Below, piece by piece: positions 45,795 through 57,647 of a stretch of 64,000 nucleotides of DNA. The stretch's first letter is position 1, and each line of letters begins with the position of its first letter. The stretch is taken from NCBI GenBank assembly GCA_963922205.1, contig CAWUHX010000020.1:1488001-1552000 (forward strand), given 5' to 3'. The notes under the pieces were generated by a model that was not told the origin of the DNA, did no database searches, and saw only the letters and a program-made list of their open reading frames with translations. Both the position numbers and the translations under genes were made by a program. The stretch comes from Romanomermis culicivorax (Eukaryota; Nematoda; Enoplea; Mermithida; Mermithidae).

Positions 45795-46103
45795 CAGAAT
45801 GGGAAACGATACCAGAAATATAAGCACCAACAATTAACGAGAAGGAATAGAAAAGAAACCAAGAAAATAAAATTTTTGACGCAACGTCTAGCCGCTGTTT
45901 TTACTATTTATTCTTTTGCGGCGTAATTAATCGAAAAAAAATTTTAACGTTGATTACTTCATCGACGTTGACAAACATCAAGATAAGCAGACAAAAAGAA
46001 ACTTATGCTACGACGATGATCATCCGACTTTTGGTGCTATATTTACTTACTAACAGGTAAGATTTGCTAGGTTTCGAAATGTTTCGAAATTTCGAAATCA
46101 AAT

Positions 46104-46170
46104 AGGTTTCGAAATGTGGAAGATGATATGTCTAAAGAATCGTCGCCTGTATTCGATGTAGACAATTTTT
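46104..46170 (+). pseudogene. Duplicated fragment of the 47865-48228 exon
   Basis: 67 bp (AGGTTTCGAAATGT to GACAATTTTT) match 48156-48222 with only two differences. This copy lacks the donor that follows the real exon, and its frame runs into a stop after 18 bases. Just upstream are shorter repeats of GGTTTCGAAATG. It looks like a recent partial exon duplication, though use as an alternative last exon cannot be excluded. Confidence 0.7.
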
Positions 46171-46199
46171 CTATTTTAATTGAATAGGCTGGTGTGTTC

Positions 46200-46385
46200 A
46201 CAAAACTATGGCCTGTTTTTCATGAAAAGTTTGTAAATAATAAAACCGAAAAGGAAGTACAGTTTCATAGTTCTGTTATTCTTTGTCAAACCATTCTTCA
46301 TGGAACTCAAAATTTTGAGATTACACAACTGAGCCTAAGAAATTTTTTGAATGAATACTTTTACGGTAGAAACTCTGCGTAACGG
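46200..46385. repeat. CTATAGT-family MITE copy
   Basis: Inverted copy starting CTATGGCCTGTTTTTCATGAAAAG and ending with TTTTACGGTAGAAACTCTGCGTAA, lying 30 bp after the duplicated exon fragment. Confidence 0.55.
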
Positions 46386-47001
46386 ATTTTCAAATCAAAG
46401 ATTTCATGGAAAATGCACATAATTGAACAACGTATTTGATTTTATATTATTTTTTTCTTAATAATGAACCACCAATCATCGTATTGGGTATAGTCTGTAA
46501 GTTGTGAAAAAGCAGATGTTCAACGCATTGAAATTGATCTATATTGTCAATGTGACAATTCGAGAGACCGCTTCATTAACATGATATGAAAATAGATAAA
46601 AAAATACGCTTTGAAAATTCACATCAAATGCCGTCAATTTCATTCTCAGTATGGGAAATATAGCAACCATGATACAGCCTACACTCGCTGAGGAGAAACA
46701 CGATTCGAATGGAAACGATACCAAATATTTGAATGGTCTCGAATTGGAAACTCGATATCGGGAGTTATCCAAGGTGAGCAATATGTAAAGTATTCAAGAC
46801 CTCAAGATTGAAGCATAAAATTTATCAGCAGCAACCAGATATTAGTGTGAGAGGTAGAATTTTGGTAAAAAATCGGATCATTCACAGACAACATGTTTCG
46901 GACAACCGTTGAGATTATCAGAATTTTTTATCAAGCATTCTGATCATAGAGAGTAATTACACGATTGCCGACGAAATGATCTGATTAGTGGAATCATCAT
47001 T

Positions 47002-47832
47002 AAGAAAAGAAAAGAAAAGAAAAGAAAAGAAAAGAAAAGAAAAGAAAAGAAAAGAAAAGAAAAGAAAAGAAAAGAAAAGAAAAGAAAAGAAAAGAAAAGA
47101 AAAGAAAAGAAAAGAAAAGAAAAGAAAAGAAAAGAAAAGAAAAGAAAAGAAAAGAAAAGAAAAGAAAAGAAAAGAAAAGAAAAGAAAAGAAAAGAAAAGA
47201 AAAGAAAAGAAAAGAAAAGAAAAGAAAAGAAAAGAAAAGAAAAGAAAAGAAAAGAAAAGAAAAGAAAAGAAAAGAAAAGAAAAGAAAAGAAAAGAAAAGA
47301 AAAGAAAAGAAAAGAAAAGAAAAGAAAAGAAAAGAAAAGAAAAGAAAAGAAAAGAAAAGAAAAGAAAAGAAAAGAAAAGAAAAGAAAAGAAAAGAAAAGA
47401 AAAGAAAAGAAAAGAAAAGAAAAGAAAAGAAAATAAAATAAAAGAAAAGAAAAGAAAAGAAAAGAAAAGAAAAGAAAAGAAAAGAAAAGAAAAGAAAAGA
47501 AAAGAAAAGAAAAGAAAAGAAAAGAAAAGAAAAGAAAAGAAAAGAAAAGAAAAGAAAAGAAAAGAAAAGAAAAGAAAAGAAAAGAAAAGAAAAGAAAAGA
47601 AAAGAAAAGAAAAGAAAAGAAAAGAAAAGAAAAGAAAAGAAAAGAAAAGAAAAGAAAAGAAAAGAAAAGAAAAGAAAAGAAAAGAAAAGAAAAGAAAATA
47701 AAAGAAAAGAAAAGAAAAGAAAAGAAAAGAAAAGAAAAGAAAAGAAAAGAAAAGAAAAGAAAAGAAAAGAAAAGAAAAGAAAAGAAAAGAAAAGAAAAGA
47801 AAAGAAAAGAAAAGAAAAGAAAAGAAAAGAAG
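47002..47832. repeat. Giant (AAAAG)n microsatellite
   Basis: About 830 bp, roughly 166 units of AAAAG, with only three G-to-T interruptions (47434, 47439, 47699) and slight degeneration at the right end. The KEKKR-type open frame across it is a by-product and not a gene. It ends 32 bp before the acceptor of the exon at 47865, within a probable intron. Confidence 0.98.
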
Positions 47833-47864
47833 AGAAAGAAAAAAATTACACTTATTTCATTTAG

Positions 47865-48228
47865 ACTTTAAGTGAATTCAACGGTGACGACATTTACGGT
47901 ATTTATTCTAAAAATGATCATATTAATGAAAATTCCGGCGCCGGCCCTCTGTCGTCGGCCGTATCGGATGACGAAGATTTGGCAATTTTGGGCGGCGTCG
48001 GCGGCGGAATGACCGATGATCAAGATTTCGGTTCCGGTTTTACGTTCCAAACTCCCATTTCGGGTCGGAATGCTAATAATAACCTCGATTTTGGTGAGGA
48101 CAACAGTCTAGTCGATATTTTATCTTCCAAACTTGATCAAGACGATAATATCGGTAGGTTTCGAAATGTGGTAGATGATATGTCTAAAGAATCGTCGCCT
48201 GTATTCGATGCAGACAATTTTTTGAATG
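47865..48228 (+). CDS. Acidic internal exon
   Basis: Starts after TTTCATTTAG and ends at AATG|GTGAGT. 121 codons with clear coding composition. Begins TLSEFNGDDIYG and ends SSPVFDADNFLN. Its last 73 bases include the segment duplicated at 46104-46170. Confidence 0.7.
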
Positions 48229-51200
48229 GTGAGTTTGAGTTTGTGATCGTGTGTCATTGGATTTTCATCTACGTCTCAATTTTAATGGCTCTTGGGAAAG
48301 GGTAGCATGCCCTTTGGAGTTTTCGCTCGCGTGGTTACGGGCTCAAGGCTTAAATAGTTCAAAAAAGGTTATGATAATTGTGAGACTATTAATTTTTTCC
48401 CCTAACCATATCCACCATATTGAACTGACTCGATTTCTTAGAATGGGGCTTCACTGATGGAAAGTGTGCCCAACCTTATTCTACAAATATATAGTGTTTT
48501 TCATGAAATGCCTGTGAATTGAAAAATGACAAAAATTGATATTCTCATCGTTCACGCAGCTTTTACCGCGGAATTTTTTGCTGAGAAAATTTTGAAAGGT
48601 TAATTAAGAACGAACGCCCACAAGTTTTTTCACCTGACATACGGAGAATCGTGGAAATATGAAATAGTACTTGCTTTCCAGTAGTTTTATGTGGAAACAT
48701 TTGAAGAAACACTGACTGTAGCACTAAACATCTAATAAATCAAATTGCGAGAGCCAACTGGTAACGATTATATGCTAATACATACTTATCAATTGTTTGA
48801 ATAATATTTTGTTTAAATTTTTAGAATGATTAGGGCAAAAGTTGTACGGTGTAGTCGGAACATGAAAAACATCCCGATGATTTTATATTTTCAAATTTTC
48901 AGTTTTTTTAAACTTCAAAAACTATCACACTTTACAAATTTTACAAAAAACTTTACAAACATTGTTTTTTTTATCATTTTCAGAACGTGGTTTTTTAACA
49001 CACCACAGTTGTAAGGCTTTCTTTCGTAGCAGAAATCTATGAATGAAAAAGCGTTAGTACAATCAACTGAATCGATGGTGTCCATATTAATCACAGTAAA
49101 CAATTTCGACACAAGTAGTCATGCTCATTTTGATCGATTACTGAAAAACAAGTCGTTCGTCACTTCTACACAGCGTTCTCTCAATGAAGCAAAAGTTCAA
49201 TCTCCGCCAGAACAAACGCAAAAAACTTATTCACAATTCGCGAAGAGAAAAATTACAGTATTTTCGCGTTTTTGACATAATTTCAATATTTTTCCTTTCA
49301 TGTCGAGCCGACTATCCTAAAAAAAATTTCGGTGAACAGATAAGGATTAAAGGCAGCGAAATTAAAGTTCGGCGCCGAACGTTCTGCTCCCGTTTTTTCT
49401 GCACCTGAAACAAAAATTAAAGAAAAATCAAAAACACATAAATCAAAACTTTTTTTCGATCCTAGAATAAAGTAACATTAATCAATTAAGAGAATTTGTT
49501 ATTTAGAAAATTATGTTGATATTGCTATGAAGAGATAGAGAATTATGGAAATATTGTCACAAAGCTGAGCGGAAAAATTAATGGAAATGCACATTTTTCT
49601 TTGGCTCGTTTCTCGATCGACCAAATGAATGGTCCTGGTAAAATTTGATAGCGATCGGTCAAATTGAATACATCAAATGAGAGGAAATATTTCTCATACT
49701 TGAGTAGATTTAAAGATTAGAATCTGAATCTATTTGCGTCCAAACGATGAAAATTTATCGAATAAATCGGCATTAGTGCTGAAAACATTCTTACCAGAGC
49801 AAAAAATTCAGATGATCATATGCAGCGAAAATTTTAATGTTTATATTTAAGTGTTTGAACTCGTTTCTCTCTTGATCTTGATTTGCGAAATATCAGACTC
49901 AAGTGGCCGTTTTTGATTATCAGTCGATAATTCAGACTCTTGTGTCGAGAAATTTTTTGAATACTGATTATCGATTCAGATTCCCATTTTTTGCACAATA
50001 CAATGCGGCTCAAAAGTTTAAACGCTCTTTGTGAAGTTCGATTTCCCGAAAAATTGACCAACATTGAAATGAGTTTATTCAATGAATATTCAACCGATTA
50101 CGATATGTTGATACAGCTCAGCAGCTTGTTCATTTTCCTACAAAGTGGTGCATTCCGACGGAATTTATGCTTTTGACTCTCCGACCTTAATCGTAGCTAA
50201 AAATATGAGGGAAAACATTCGATTTTTCAAAACCTGAGACTCCAACTTTTCTTATGTTTCTACTCCGGATGCTGATTTACTTACGAAACGTCAAGAATAA
50301 TATGAATTTTTCAGCCACGATTAATACACCATATCACAATTCCCAACCATTAGAATCGGGTTATACCCGATTATTCTAAAGCCCAATTCAGAAGTGCTGT
50401 CGCCGATTGTCGCCGATTGAATCGGAATCGGCGACAAAAATCCTACGATTTTTTATTTCTGAATCGGGCTTAATCCTTTATTTCGAAGATTCTTATTTCT
50501 AAGCGTAAATATATTTGCGCAAAGAAACAATGACAAACACAAACACAGACGAGAAAACTTCCCTATTTCGTTGAATTTTTTGGCTGCACTTGCATCAGCG
50601 TGAAAACTGACTGAGGTCAGTGAGTCAAAAGCATAAATTCCAGGAACATTTTTTTTCAAAAAATGGCAGTAATAGTTGAAAATTGTTAACAAAAAGGTAA
50701 TGAAAAATTGTATCGTAAAGACCAGTAAAACGACTCCGCCAACAATATACAAGAATAGTTTATTGGAAAATGCCCCGATGGGACACAAAAAAGAAGAATT
50801 TGCTTGGATAGTTGCCAAGTTTGAAAAAGGAGTGGACTAGATTTTTGAGAACTTGGGTTAAAGATGGACTTTTGTAATATTGGATCTTCATTCTTTCTCA
50901 TTGAAAAATTTTCCATGTCTGTGAAAAAGTATATTCTGCAGCTGAGTGTATCAACACACTTTCCAACCATACATGTGCATCTCCGAAATTTTGAGGAGGG
51001 TACAGGGCGTGGACCCTGGGTTTTTTGCGACAAAAAATTTAAAGAAAGTTGACCAAAATTTTTTTTCATAAAAATTATTCTAGTTTAAAAACTGTTGGGG
51101 TAGTTTGTACCCCACCCCCCATGCCGCATTTGTGCTTCCAACTGCGTTGAAATTTTTTACTAAATTTAGTGTCAATAAAACAGATCAACTGTGGGCAGGT

Positions 51201-54200
51201 GACACATAAAATCCCACTCACTTTTGTAGAAAAAAGCTACAGCACAAAGTCTTCTTAGAACTAAATCGATTGTGCAGGATATATTTAATTCTGTAATTAT
51301 CGCATAGAATTCACTCCGTAAGCTTTACTGATTACAGCTATAAACAAATTTATTCTCTCAAAGTAGGTACTCAAAATCAAGTTACAACAAGTGTTTGTTG
51401 AAATTATTTAACAAAATAGCATCTTGCTCAGTTTTTGGATCTATACTGAAATTTTCAGAAAGATTCATTTCTGCTGAATTGCAGACGGAAAGCAATTTCA
51501 CCCGTTCCTATCGCTCCCGTCCTGCTTTAGGAAAAGTCGTACTGTTGTCGTGGGAGTGCGAGTAGAGTGGGGGAGAAGAGGAAATCGGATTTGGCGCACA
51601 CTCCTAATATAGGCATGGCTGAATCAGGAGCTTTTTAATGACATTTTTGTATGCTTTACCCTGTTGCCCCATTTGCATATGATGCCCAATGTCTGTAACG
51701 AATGCTCGGTTGCACTAAAGAGGTCTAAGCTCGAGCTCAAGATAATCTCGAACAAAAAGGCGACTCGGTTTTTTCTCAAGTTTGGTATAATCTCAATTTC
51801 ATCAGGATTATGACAAGCTCAATGTCGAGATTATCCCCAGCTCGAGCTGTCGGGTTGCACTAAGATTTTCGCATATTTCTTATCTCCAAAGCAAATAAAT
51901 ATAAAAATGTCTGCGATTACCAAACTCGAAATAAGACCATACATACACATAGGGGAGTAGGGGGGGGTAAACCCCCATACCTGAGACCCCCTTGGCCGTA
52001 AAAATCGTCAAACACCCCCCTGAACTTTTTCCAAGACAGCTTTTTTGATGATTTTTGTGCATATTTTGTATGAAAAACAGGCTTGCTGGACTTTTTTTTG
52101 TTGTTTTTTTGCTCGCCAACGACACCTACGCCCTGGAAAAAGGTCCATGGACCCTCCCCCTGGAAAATTCTTGCCGTGCATGTCTAAATTCAACCTCAGT
52201 ATTACTTAATCCTGGAGTGAGTATTGCTTGTGCGCTGGAAGAAAATAATCTCGACATTGCGATTAGCTCAAACTGAAGATTAGCAATTTAATCCCGATGT
52301 TGAGATTATCCTCATGTTGACTTGGTGCAACCAACTTCAGGTTCCTTTGTAGTTCTTAAAATGACTATAATATGCTTCCCTCAATATTCCTCAGCTAGTT
52401 TGAGAAGCAGGAGTATTGAATCGGTCGGGAGTTAGAATACTATTGTTTTACCATTTCTATATATTTGAGTGAAGTAAGCCATCGACATCATTGTACATAA
52501 TCTTCTTAAAGAAGAATTTTACTGTAGTTAATGTCAGGGGAAGGACAAAGTACAGGATGCTGCAGAATATACTCTTTCACAGACATGAAAAATTTGGACC
52601 TCAACCGTGCATGAAAACCTTCATACAAGCACATTGAAATTTTAAATTTGGTCACCCTCACATCAAAGAGACAAAAAAAACAATCTTAAAGCTACGAATT
52701 CTCACTTTCAGTTAAAGTAAAAGATGTGTAAAGAGCATAGTACTTAAAAAACGTTGTAAACAGAGAGTAAAGTGGCCATATCCATTGAATTCTTCATGTT
52801 CAAGAACCCGTCAACCCAAAAAATCGCAGAAATACTTTTTTTCACACGCAGGACAATTTTTTGTGTGAAGCGAATGCGTCCATTGAATTCCCCATGATCA
52901 GAAATCCCTCCCCCCGCAAAAATCGCAGAAATACATGTGTTTACGCGTGAGATAATTTTTTGTGTAAAGTGATCATGTCTATTGAATTCTCTTCGAAAAC
53001 CCCTTCCACCAAAATATCACGAAAATACGCTTGTTTACACCCGGGAAAATTTTTTGTGTAGATTGACCGCGTTCGTCGAATTCCTCGCGGTCGAAGACCC
53101 CTTCCACTAAAAAATCCCAATAACGCGAATGGTTCAATTGAGACAGCAAAAAAATTCTGGCACCATAGTGCAAAACATTTTTTTGAAGCCATGAGTATTA
53201 TATAACAAAAAAAGTCGAATTTCGCGGTTCTCGGGACTTTGAACCACCACATAATTATATTCAGGCCATATTTAAAAAAAATTAAAAATCGCATTTGAGA
53301 TTGCACCCCAAGATGCTTAGGCCGAAGTATGGAGCTTGAATATGGTACACCCATTGTGGAGCACTGTGGGACTGGGGGGCCATTAAAAGTGCCTTTTTGC
53401 TTTTTTGGGGCCCCACTGAGCATCAATTGCAGATTGAGGAGAAATGGTATCAGACACCCCATAGTTTGTCCCTATGCCCGAAATAATGAAAAAACCCCCA
53501 AGGTTCTAGCTCTTACCGTTTTGGCTGTAGGGTGGGCTGGTAATGAATTTTGGAGGCCAAGTATATTATAGGTTTACGCTATCGCGCCACCTATGATTTG
53601 AGGGAAAACGAATAAGCTAACGAATGGTACCAAGCATATCGTAATCGGTTGTATTCATTGAATGAACTTATTTCAAAGTTGATCCATTTTTTCGGAAAAT
53701 CGAACTTTAAAAAGTGCGTCTAAACTTCTTAATCGCACTGTATAAAAAAAAACAGTTTTGTTTCTGCGAATCAATAAATCAGTTTCGATGTGACATATGG
53801 TACCTGTGTGTTTGAAGATTAGGCAACACAGCATCCTGTCCTCTGTGGAAATCATTTTTCAGTAATCTTTCAAGGGAAAATTTAACGTTGATCTATAGAC
53901 GTGGTCAGGTAGCACGGGGAGGGGGCACGTGCCCCAATAAGAGTAATGCAAATAAAAATTTTCCACCATATGATCATTCGACTTATTTGACATGCATAGT
54001 TGGAACAATAATGACGATTTTGGACCGATTCCACTTCAAAAAAATTTATAATTGTGTGACCCCTCCGAATTGAATTTCTAACTATCCCACTGCCTTAGTC
54101 GATAGATTGCTATAGAAATTATAGCTCTTAAATTATACTTTGGAATAACAGGCGCAGTAACAATCAACAAAAATAAATCCAATTTCACGTACAGTTTTCC

Positions 54201-54818
54201 CGTAGTGGGAAACATTATACTGTAGAAGCAAACACTGAACCTGTACATGAACGGGAGAAGAAGCGTTGCGTCGACCTGAGCGTTACTCTAGAGAAATTTT
54301 GGGGCGTAAACAAGAAATTATAATTCTGACTTCTGTCCCTCATGAGCGGAAAATTCTTTCCCATTAATTACAGAATGTTAGCATTACTAGTTGTTCCTTG
54401 TTGAACTTACTTTTATGGAATCGCTGTATCTATCATTTCAGCATAAATAGCATATCGTTAATTGCACATAAAATATAATAATTTTTTAGCAACGAATGGC
54501 ATCGAAGTTGATTCGGGTAGAACTTTCGCAACCAGTACTGCTTCAACGAAATCCGCAGCGTTCTTGAGTACTGTACCTCGAACAAAAAGTAATCGCTATG
54601 ATCCATCCAATTTGACCATGGCGACGACGTCGACGACTGTTACAGTAATTTTTAAAATTAATGCGACAACGCTTACTTCTGGTACGACCAGAGCGACTAT
54701 GCCGCCGGCAAAAGCTGAACTAGAAAAGAAGAACAGTCTTGCCACGAAAAGTGGTTGTTGGTCGATGCTTATATTTTTAGCTTTATCAACATTCATTTGT
54801 CAATTGGCAACATTGTGA
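47865..54818 (+). CDS. Gene with acidic exon and hydrophobic, GPI-like C-terminus
   Basis: Two exons join in phase: 47865-48228 (phase 0 in, phase 1 out) and 54490-54818 (two bases completing an Ala codon, stop TGA 54816-54818), with a 6.3-kb intron. The first is Asp/Asn/Gly-rich (for example VSDDEDLAILGGVGGG and SSKLDQDDNIG). The second is Ser/Thr/Ala-rich with NLT and NATT glycosylation sequons, then a charged AELEKKN and a final hydrophobic stretch, WSMLIFLALSTFICQLATL, reaching the C-terminus. That tail, after small residues KSG, fits a GPI-attachment signal or a tail anchor. The N-terminal exons are missing or lie at 45621-45794. A mucin-like surface protein is one reading; no domain is recognised. 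Confidence 0.55.
48484..48725. repeat. CTATAGT-family MITE copy
   Basis: Near full length. It starts TATAGTGTTTTTCATGAAATGCC, contains TTTTACCGCGGAATTTTTTGCT and TACTTGCTTTCC, and ends GAAACACTGACTGTAG. Lies in the long intron downstream of the acidic exon. Confidence 0.7.
51707..52335. repeat. Composite repeat with GGTTGCAC ends
   Basis: The left end reads CGGTTGCACTAAAG, and the right end reads CTTGGTGCAACCAAC, its inverted counterpart. Internal AATCTCGA/TCGAGATTATC and GAGCTCGAG palindromes recall the MITE at 1651-1840. A second GGGTTGCACTAAG at about 51849-51861 and G/C runs near 51960-52020 suggest nested insertions. Confidence 0.45.
52781..53117. repeat. Minisatellite, about 3.5 units of 95-99 bp
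   Basis: Units start near 52782, 52880, 52979 and 53074. Each carries CCATTGAATTCC, an AAAATCGCAGAAATAC-like block, and ACAATTTTTTGTGTGAAG. Divergence between units is considerable, so the array is old. The long minus-strand frame here follows the repeat and is not a gene. Confidence 0.7.
54490..54818 (+). CDS. Last exon, Ser/Thr-rich with hydrophobic C-terminus
   Basis: Starts after ATTTTTTAG (54489), reads ATNGIEVDSGRTFATS and ends in the hydrophobic tail and TGA. See the gene entry for the joined interpretation. Confidence 0.6.
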
Positions 54819-55325
54819 AATATTGTGGGACGGGATAAAGAAGGCACTATAGTCTGTTCATTTTCAAATGAACCTCAGAAAGCAAAATAATCCATAAAAT
54901 CGGTGAGCAGACGAAAAACCTGCATCGCATCTTTTTTTCGAGATTTACTCGACTAAATTCTACAGTCAACTCGTGGGAAACGTTGTCCATTTACGCACAT
55001 TGTTTACTATTTGCATGAACATCTTTCTGCACGCCGGGACTCATTTGGAAAAGATAGACTAAGAAAATATTTCGTTGAATGTGCCATATTTCGCTGTTCT
55101 TCGTTTTTCCCTTTATGACGTGGCTCTTTTTGTTGGCTATTATAACATTGACACTCTATATTTTGTTGATCAAGTAATGTAATAATCAGGGTGAGAAAAC
55201 TAATTGCGAACACTCTTTTATAGATGCCTATATTTCGTTTTTAAAGCCAAGTTTGACTTTTTATAAATTTAGCTTCGAATGATACAGGTTCACTGTATAA
55301 ATTTCCTCTACGACGTCGCCCGCCG

Positions 55326-57647
55326 CACTGTTTTTTCCCCCGGGCCTTTTCCCCAAATGGGGAAAGGGATCAAAATTTTTTTCCCCATTTTCCCGAAGTC
55401 GTTTTTTTCGCTTAAAAATGCTCACAGGTGCTTTATTTACATGTTTTTGAGCTTTTTCAAGCCTTCTGGTGTTTACAGACCCGTTAATTCATTAAAATTC
55501 AGGAAAAAATTGAAATTTTCGAGTTCAAAGTTTAATCTACAAGCATTGAAACAAACTTTCAAGCAAACTATCCAAAAGCGTAATGACTTTGAATTACATG
55601 AGAAATCGATGGTTAAGTCCTCTATGATGACAAGTGAGAACCTAAAAGGAATGTTAATTTTTTGGGTATTGATATTCTGCGACGCTGGAAAATCAATTTT
55701 CCGAACGTTTATTTCAAGAATTAGATTTGAATTTTGTGTTCAAAAGTCGTAATTTCTAAAATTTTACTTGAAAAATTTTAAAACCAGTATAATTTATTTG
55801 TAAACTCTCATATTTGGTCGAAAATATATGAGTAAGCAGAGTATAAATTTCCGAAAGATATTTCCATTCCATGAAGCATTTGAATTGATTTTACGTTAGA
55901 AAAGAAATAATTGCATCGAAAAGCTTAGAGACTTGACGTATTGATCTTTCTCAAACGGAAAAAATGCGAATCTTCATTAAATATCATGATAAAATATTCA
56001 TACCTGTAAGACCTCCGACCAGTTGGGGGGGGGGGGTAAATCCGAAATTTTGGGGGGGGGGGGGGGGGGGAGGGTAGGAAAAAGTCGAAATTTTTCCCAA
56101 AAAAGGCCAAAAAACATACACTTTTTGGCAAATTTTTTCAATTTTTTCCCAACTGGGGGGGGGGGGGTTGGGGGGGGGAATGATTTTGGGTACTGGGTTG
56201 GCCGAGTTGGGGGGAGGGGGTCCCCCCCCATCCCCCCCCAAGTACAGGTATGAAAATATTGAGGATTACCAATGAAAACATGGAATAATACGTTCAAGAT
56301 GACGAAAACTATTATAGATTATATGATAAATGAAGGTAGACATGCTAAAAGCCGCGCCTGGGCTAAGTAATGCATAATAATGATTATTAAAGTTATAATC
56401 GGCGCGGAGCGCCGGAAAATTTTGAGATTATGACCTTCTAAAATGCACCAAAATGCATCTTTTCTGTATCCGATCCCCAGAATTTTTTTCCCCAAATGGG
56501 GAAAGAGCCCAAAATTTTTTTCCCTTTTCCGAATTTTTTCCCCCCAAAAAGCACGATTTGGGGAAAAAAACAGTGGTCGCCCGTCGTGCCAGTTTTTTTG
56601 TGCCAAAACATGGTTTTTGGGCCACAAAAAAATTTGGAATGGCACAAAAAATATTGAGCGTTTGTGTCAATTGGCAAAAAATTATTGGCTGGTCAAACAT
56701 AAATTTCCTTGATTTTTAGACGTTTTAGGGGCTGAAACACTGTTTTTTTCCCACATACACTATAATGTGGAAAAAAATCTGGAATGTGGAAAAATTTTTT
56801 GAGGTCTTTCCACAAATGTGGAAGGAAGATTTGGGGTTTTCATATTGAAAAGATGCATTTTGGTGCATTTTGGGAGGTCCAAATCTCAAAATTTTCCGGC
56901 GCTTCGCGCCGGTTATAACTTTAATAATCATCATTATTTATTCAGTAGCTCAGGCGCGGCTTTTATCATGTCTACCTTCATTTATCACTTAATCTATAAT
57001 AGTTTTCATCATCTTGAACGTATTATCTCATGTTTTAATTGGTAATCTTCATGATATTTAAGGAGGATTCGCATTTTTTCCTTTTGAGAAAGATCAATAG
57101 GTCAAGTCTCTATGCTTTTTGATGCGATTATTTCTTTGCTAACGTAAAATCAATTCAAAAGCTTCATGGAAATATCTTACGGAAATTTCTACTCTTCTTA
57201 CTGATATATTTTCGACCAAGTTCATGAGAGTTTACAAATCCCAGAATGTCAATATACCCAAAAAATTTTCCGGCGCTTCGCGCCGGAAAGATTACCATCT
57301 TTTTTGGGCTTTCACTTGCCATCATAGAAGACTTTACCATCGATTTCTCATGTCAATCAAAGTCAATTATGCTCTTGGATAGTTTGCTAGAAAATTTGTT
57401 ACACAATGCTAGTAGATTAGGCTTTAAAGTCGAGCATTTCAATTTTTTTTCAATTTTAATGAATTAACCTCTAAAAACATCGGAAGGCTTGAAAAAGCTC
57501 AAAAACAGTGCGATAAAGCGTTTCTGAGCATTTCTAAGCAAAAAAACGAGGATTTTAAGACGAAAAAATTTTTTCCACATGTGGAAAAAAAATTTGATCC
57601 CTTCCCTTTCCACATTTGTAGAAAGAAGTTCGTGGAAAAAAACAGTG
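55326..57647. repeat. 2.3-kb near-palindrome made of two head-to-head DNA-transposon units
   Basis: The left end CACTGTTTTTTCC and the right end GGAAAAAAACAGTG are inverted. Matching continues inwards through TTTGGGGAAAGGGATCAAAA, the CTCACAG/CTGAGCA segment, the TCATGAGAGTTTAC region and a CGGCGC..GCGCCGG hairpin (56400-56415 versus 56896-56912), so each arm is about 1 kb. The left arm is interrupted by a G-rich insertion at about 55994-56260. Ends of CAGTG/CACTG type and no transposase suggest a non-autonomous hAT-like element. A single-unit copy lies at 59901-60904. No clear target duplication was found. Confidence 0.7.
55994..56260. repeat. G-tract-rich insertion with short inverted ends
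   Basis: Flanked by AAAATATTCATACCTGTA and TACAGGTATGAAAATATT. The interior has several runs of 8 to 20 G (for example near 56028-56037, 56052-56070, 56155-56179 and 56210-56220) followed by C runs at 56222-56239. Multiple G-quadruplexes could form on the + strand. The open frames across it on both strands are artefacts of the runs. Confidence 0.65.

Larger units (their letters stand above)
48726..54489. other. Rest of the long intron, with repeats
   Basis: No certain exon. A frame at about 49033-49275 (includes HAHFDRLLKNKSF and SPPEQTQKTYSQF) has somewhat coding-like composition, but its phase does not fit the flanking exons and its donor is weak. The minus frames at 50453-50818 and 50686-51069 include one hydrophobic stretch and are not otherwise supported. 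Repeats at 51707-52335 and 52781-53117 are listed separately. Confidence 0.45.

Noticed and set aside
46988..47701. 237-codon Lys/Glu/Arg repeat frame
   Set aside because: It is the (AAAAG)n microsatellite read in one frame; there is no independent evidence for translation.
50453..51069. Two overlapping minus-strand frames of 121 and 127 codons, one with a hydrophobic stretch
   Set aside because: AT-rich, different registers, no splice-site support, and inside the intron of a + strand gene; could be revisited with RNA data.
52941..53462. 173-codon minus-strand frame
   Set aside because: Half of it is the minisatellite; the rest has no coding signature.
55279..55752. 157-codon + frame
   Set aside because: Lies across the left arm of the transposon palindrome and is not matched by a frame in the other copies.
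56400..56912. CCGGCGC-TTC-GCGCCGG hairpins as Helitron ends
   Set aside because: Helitron 3' hairpins lie next to a CTRR terminus; these are internal to CAGTG-ended inverted-repeat elements.
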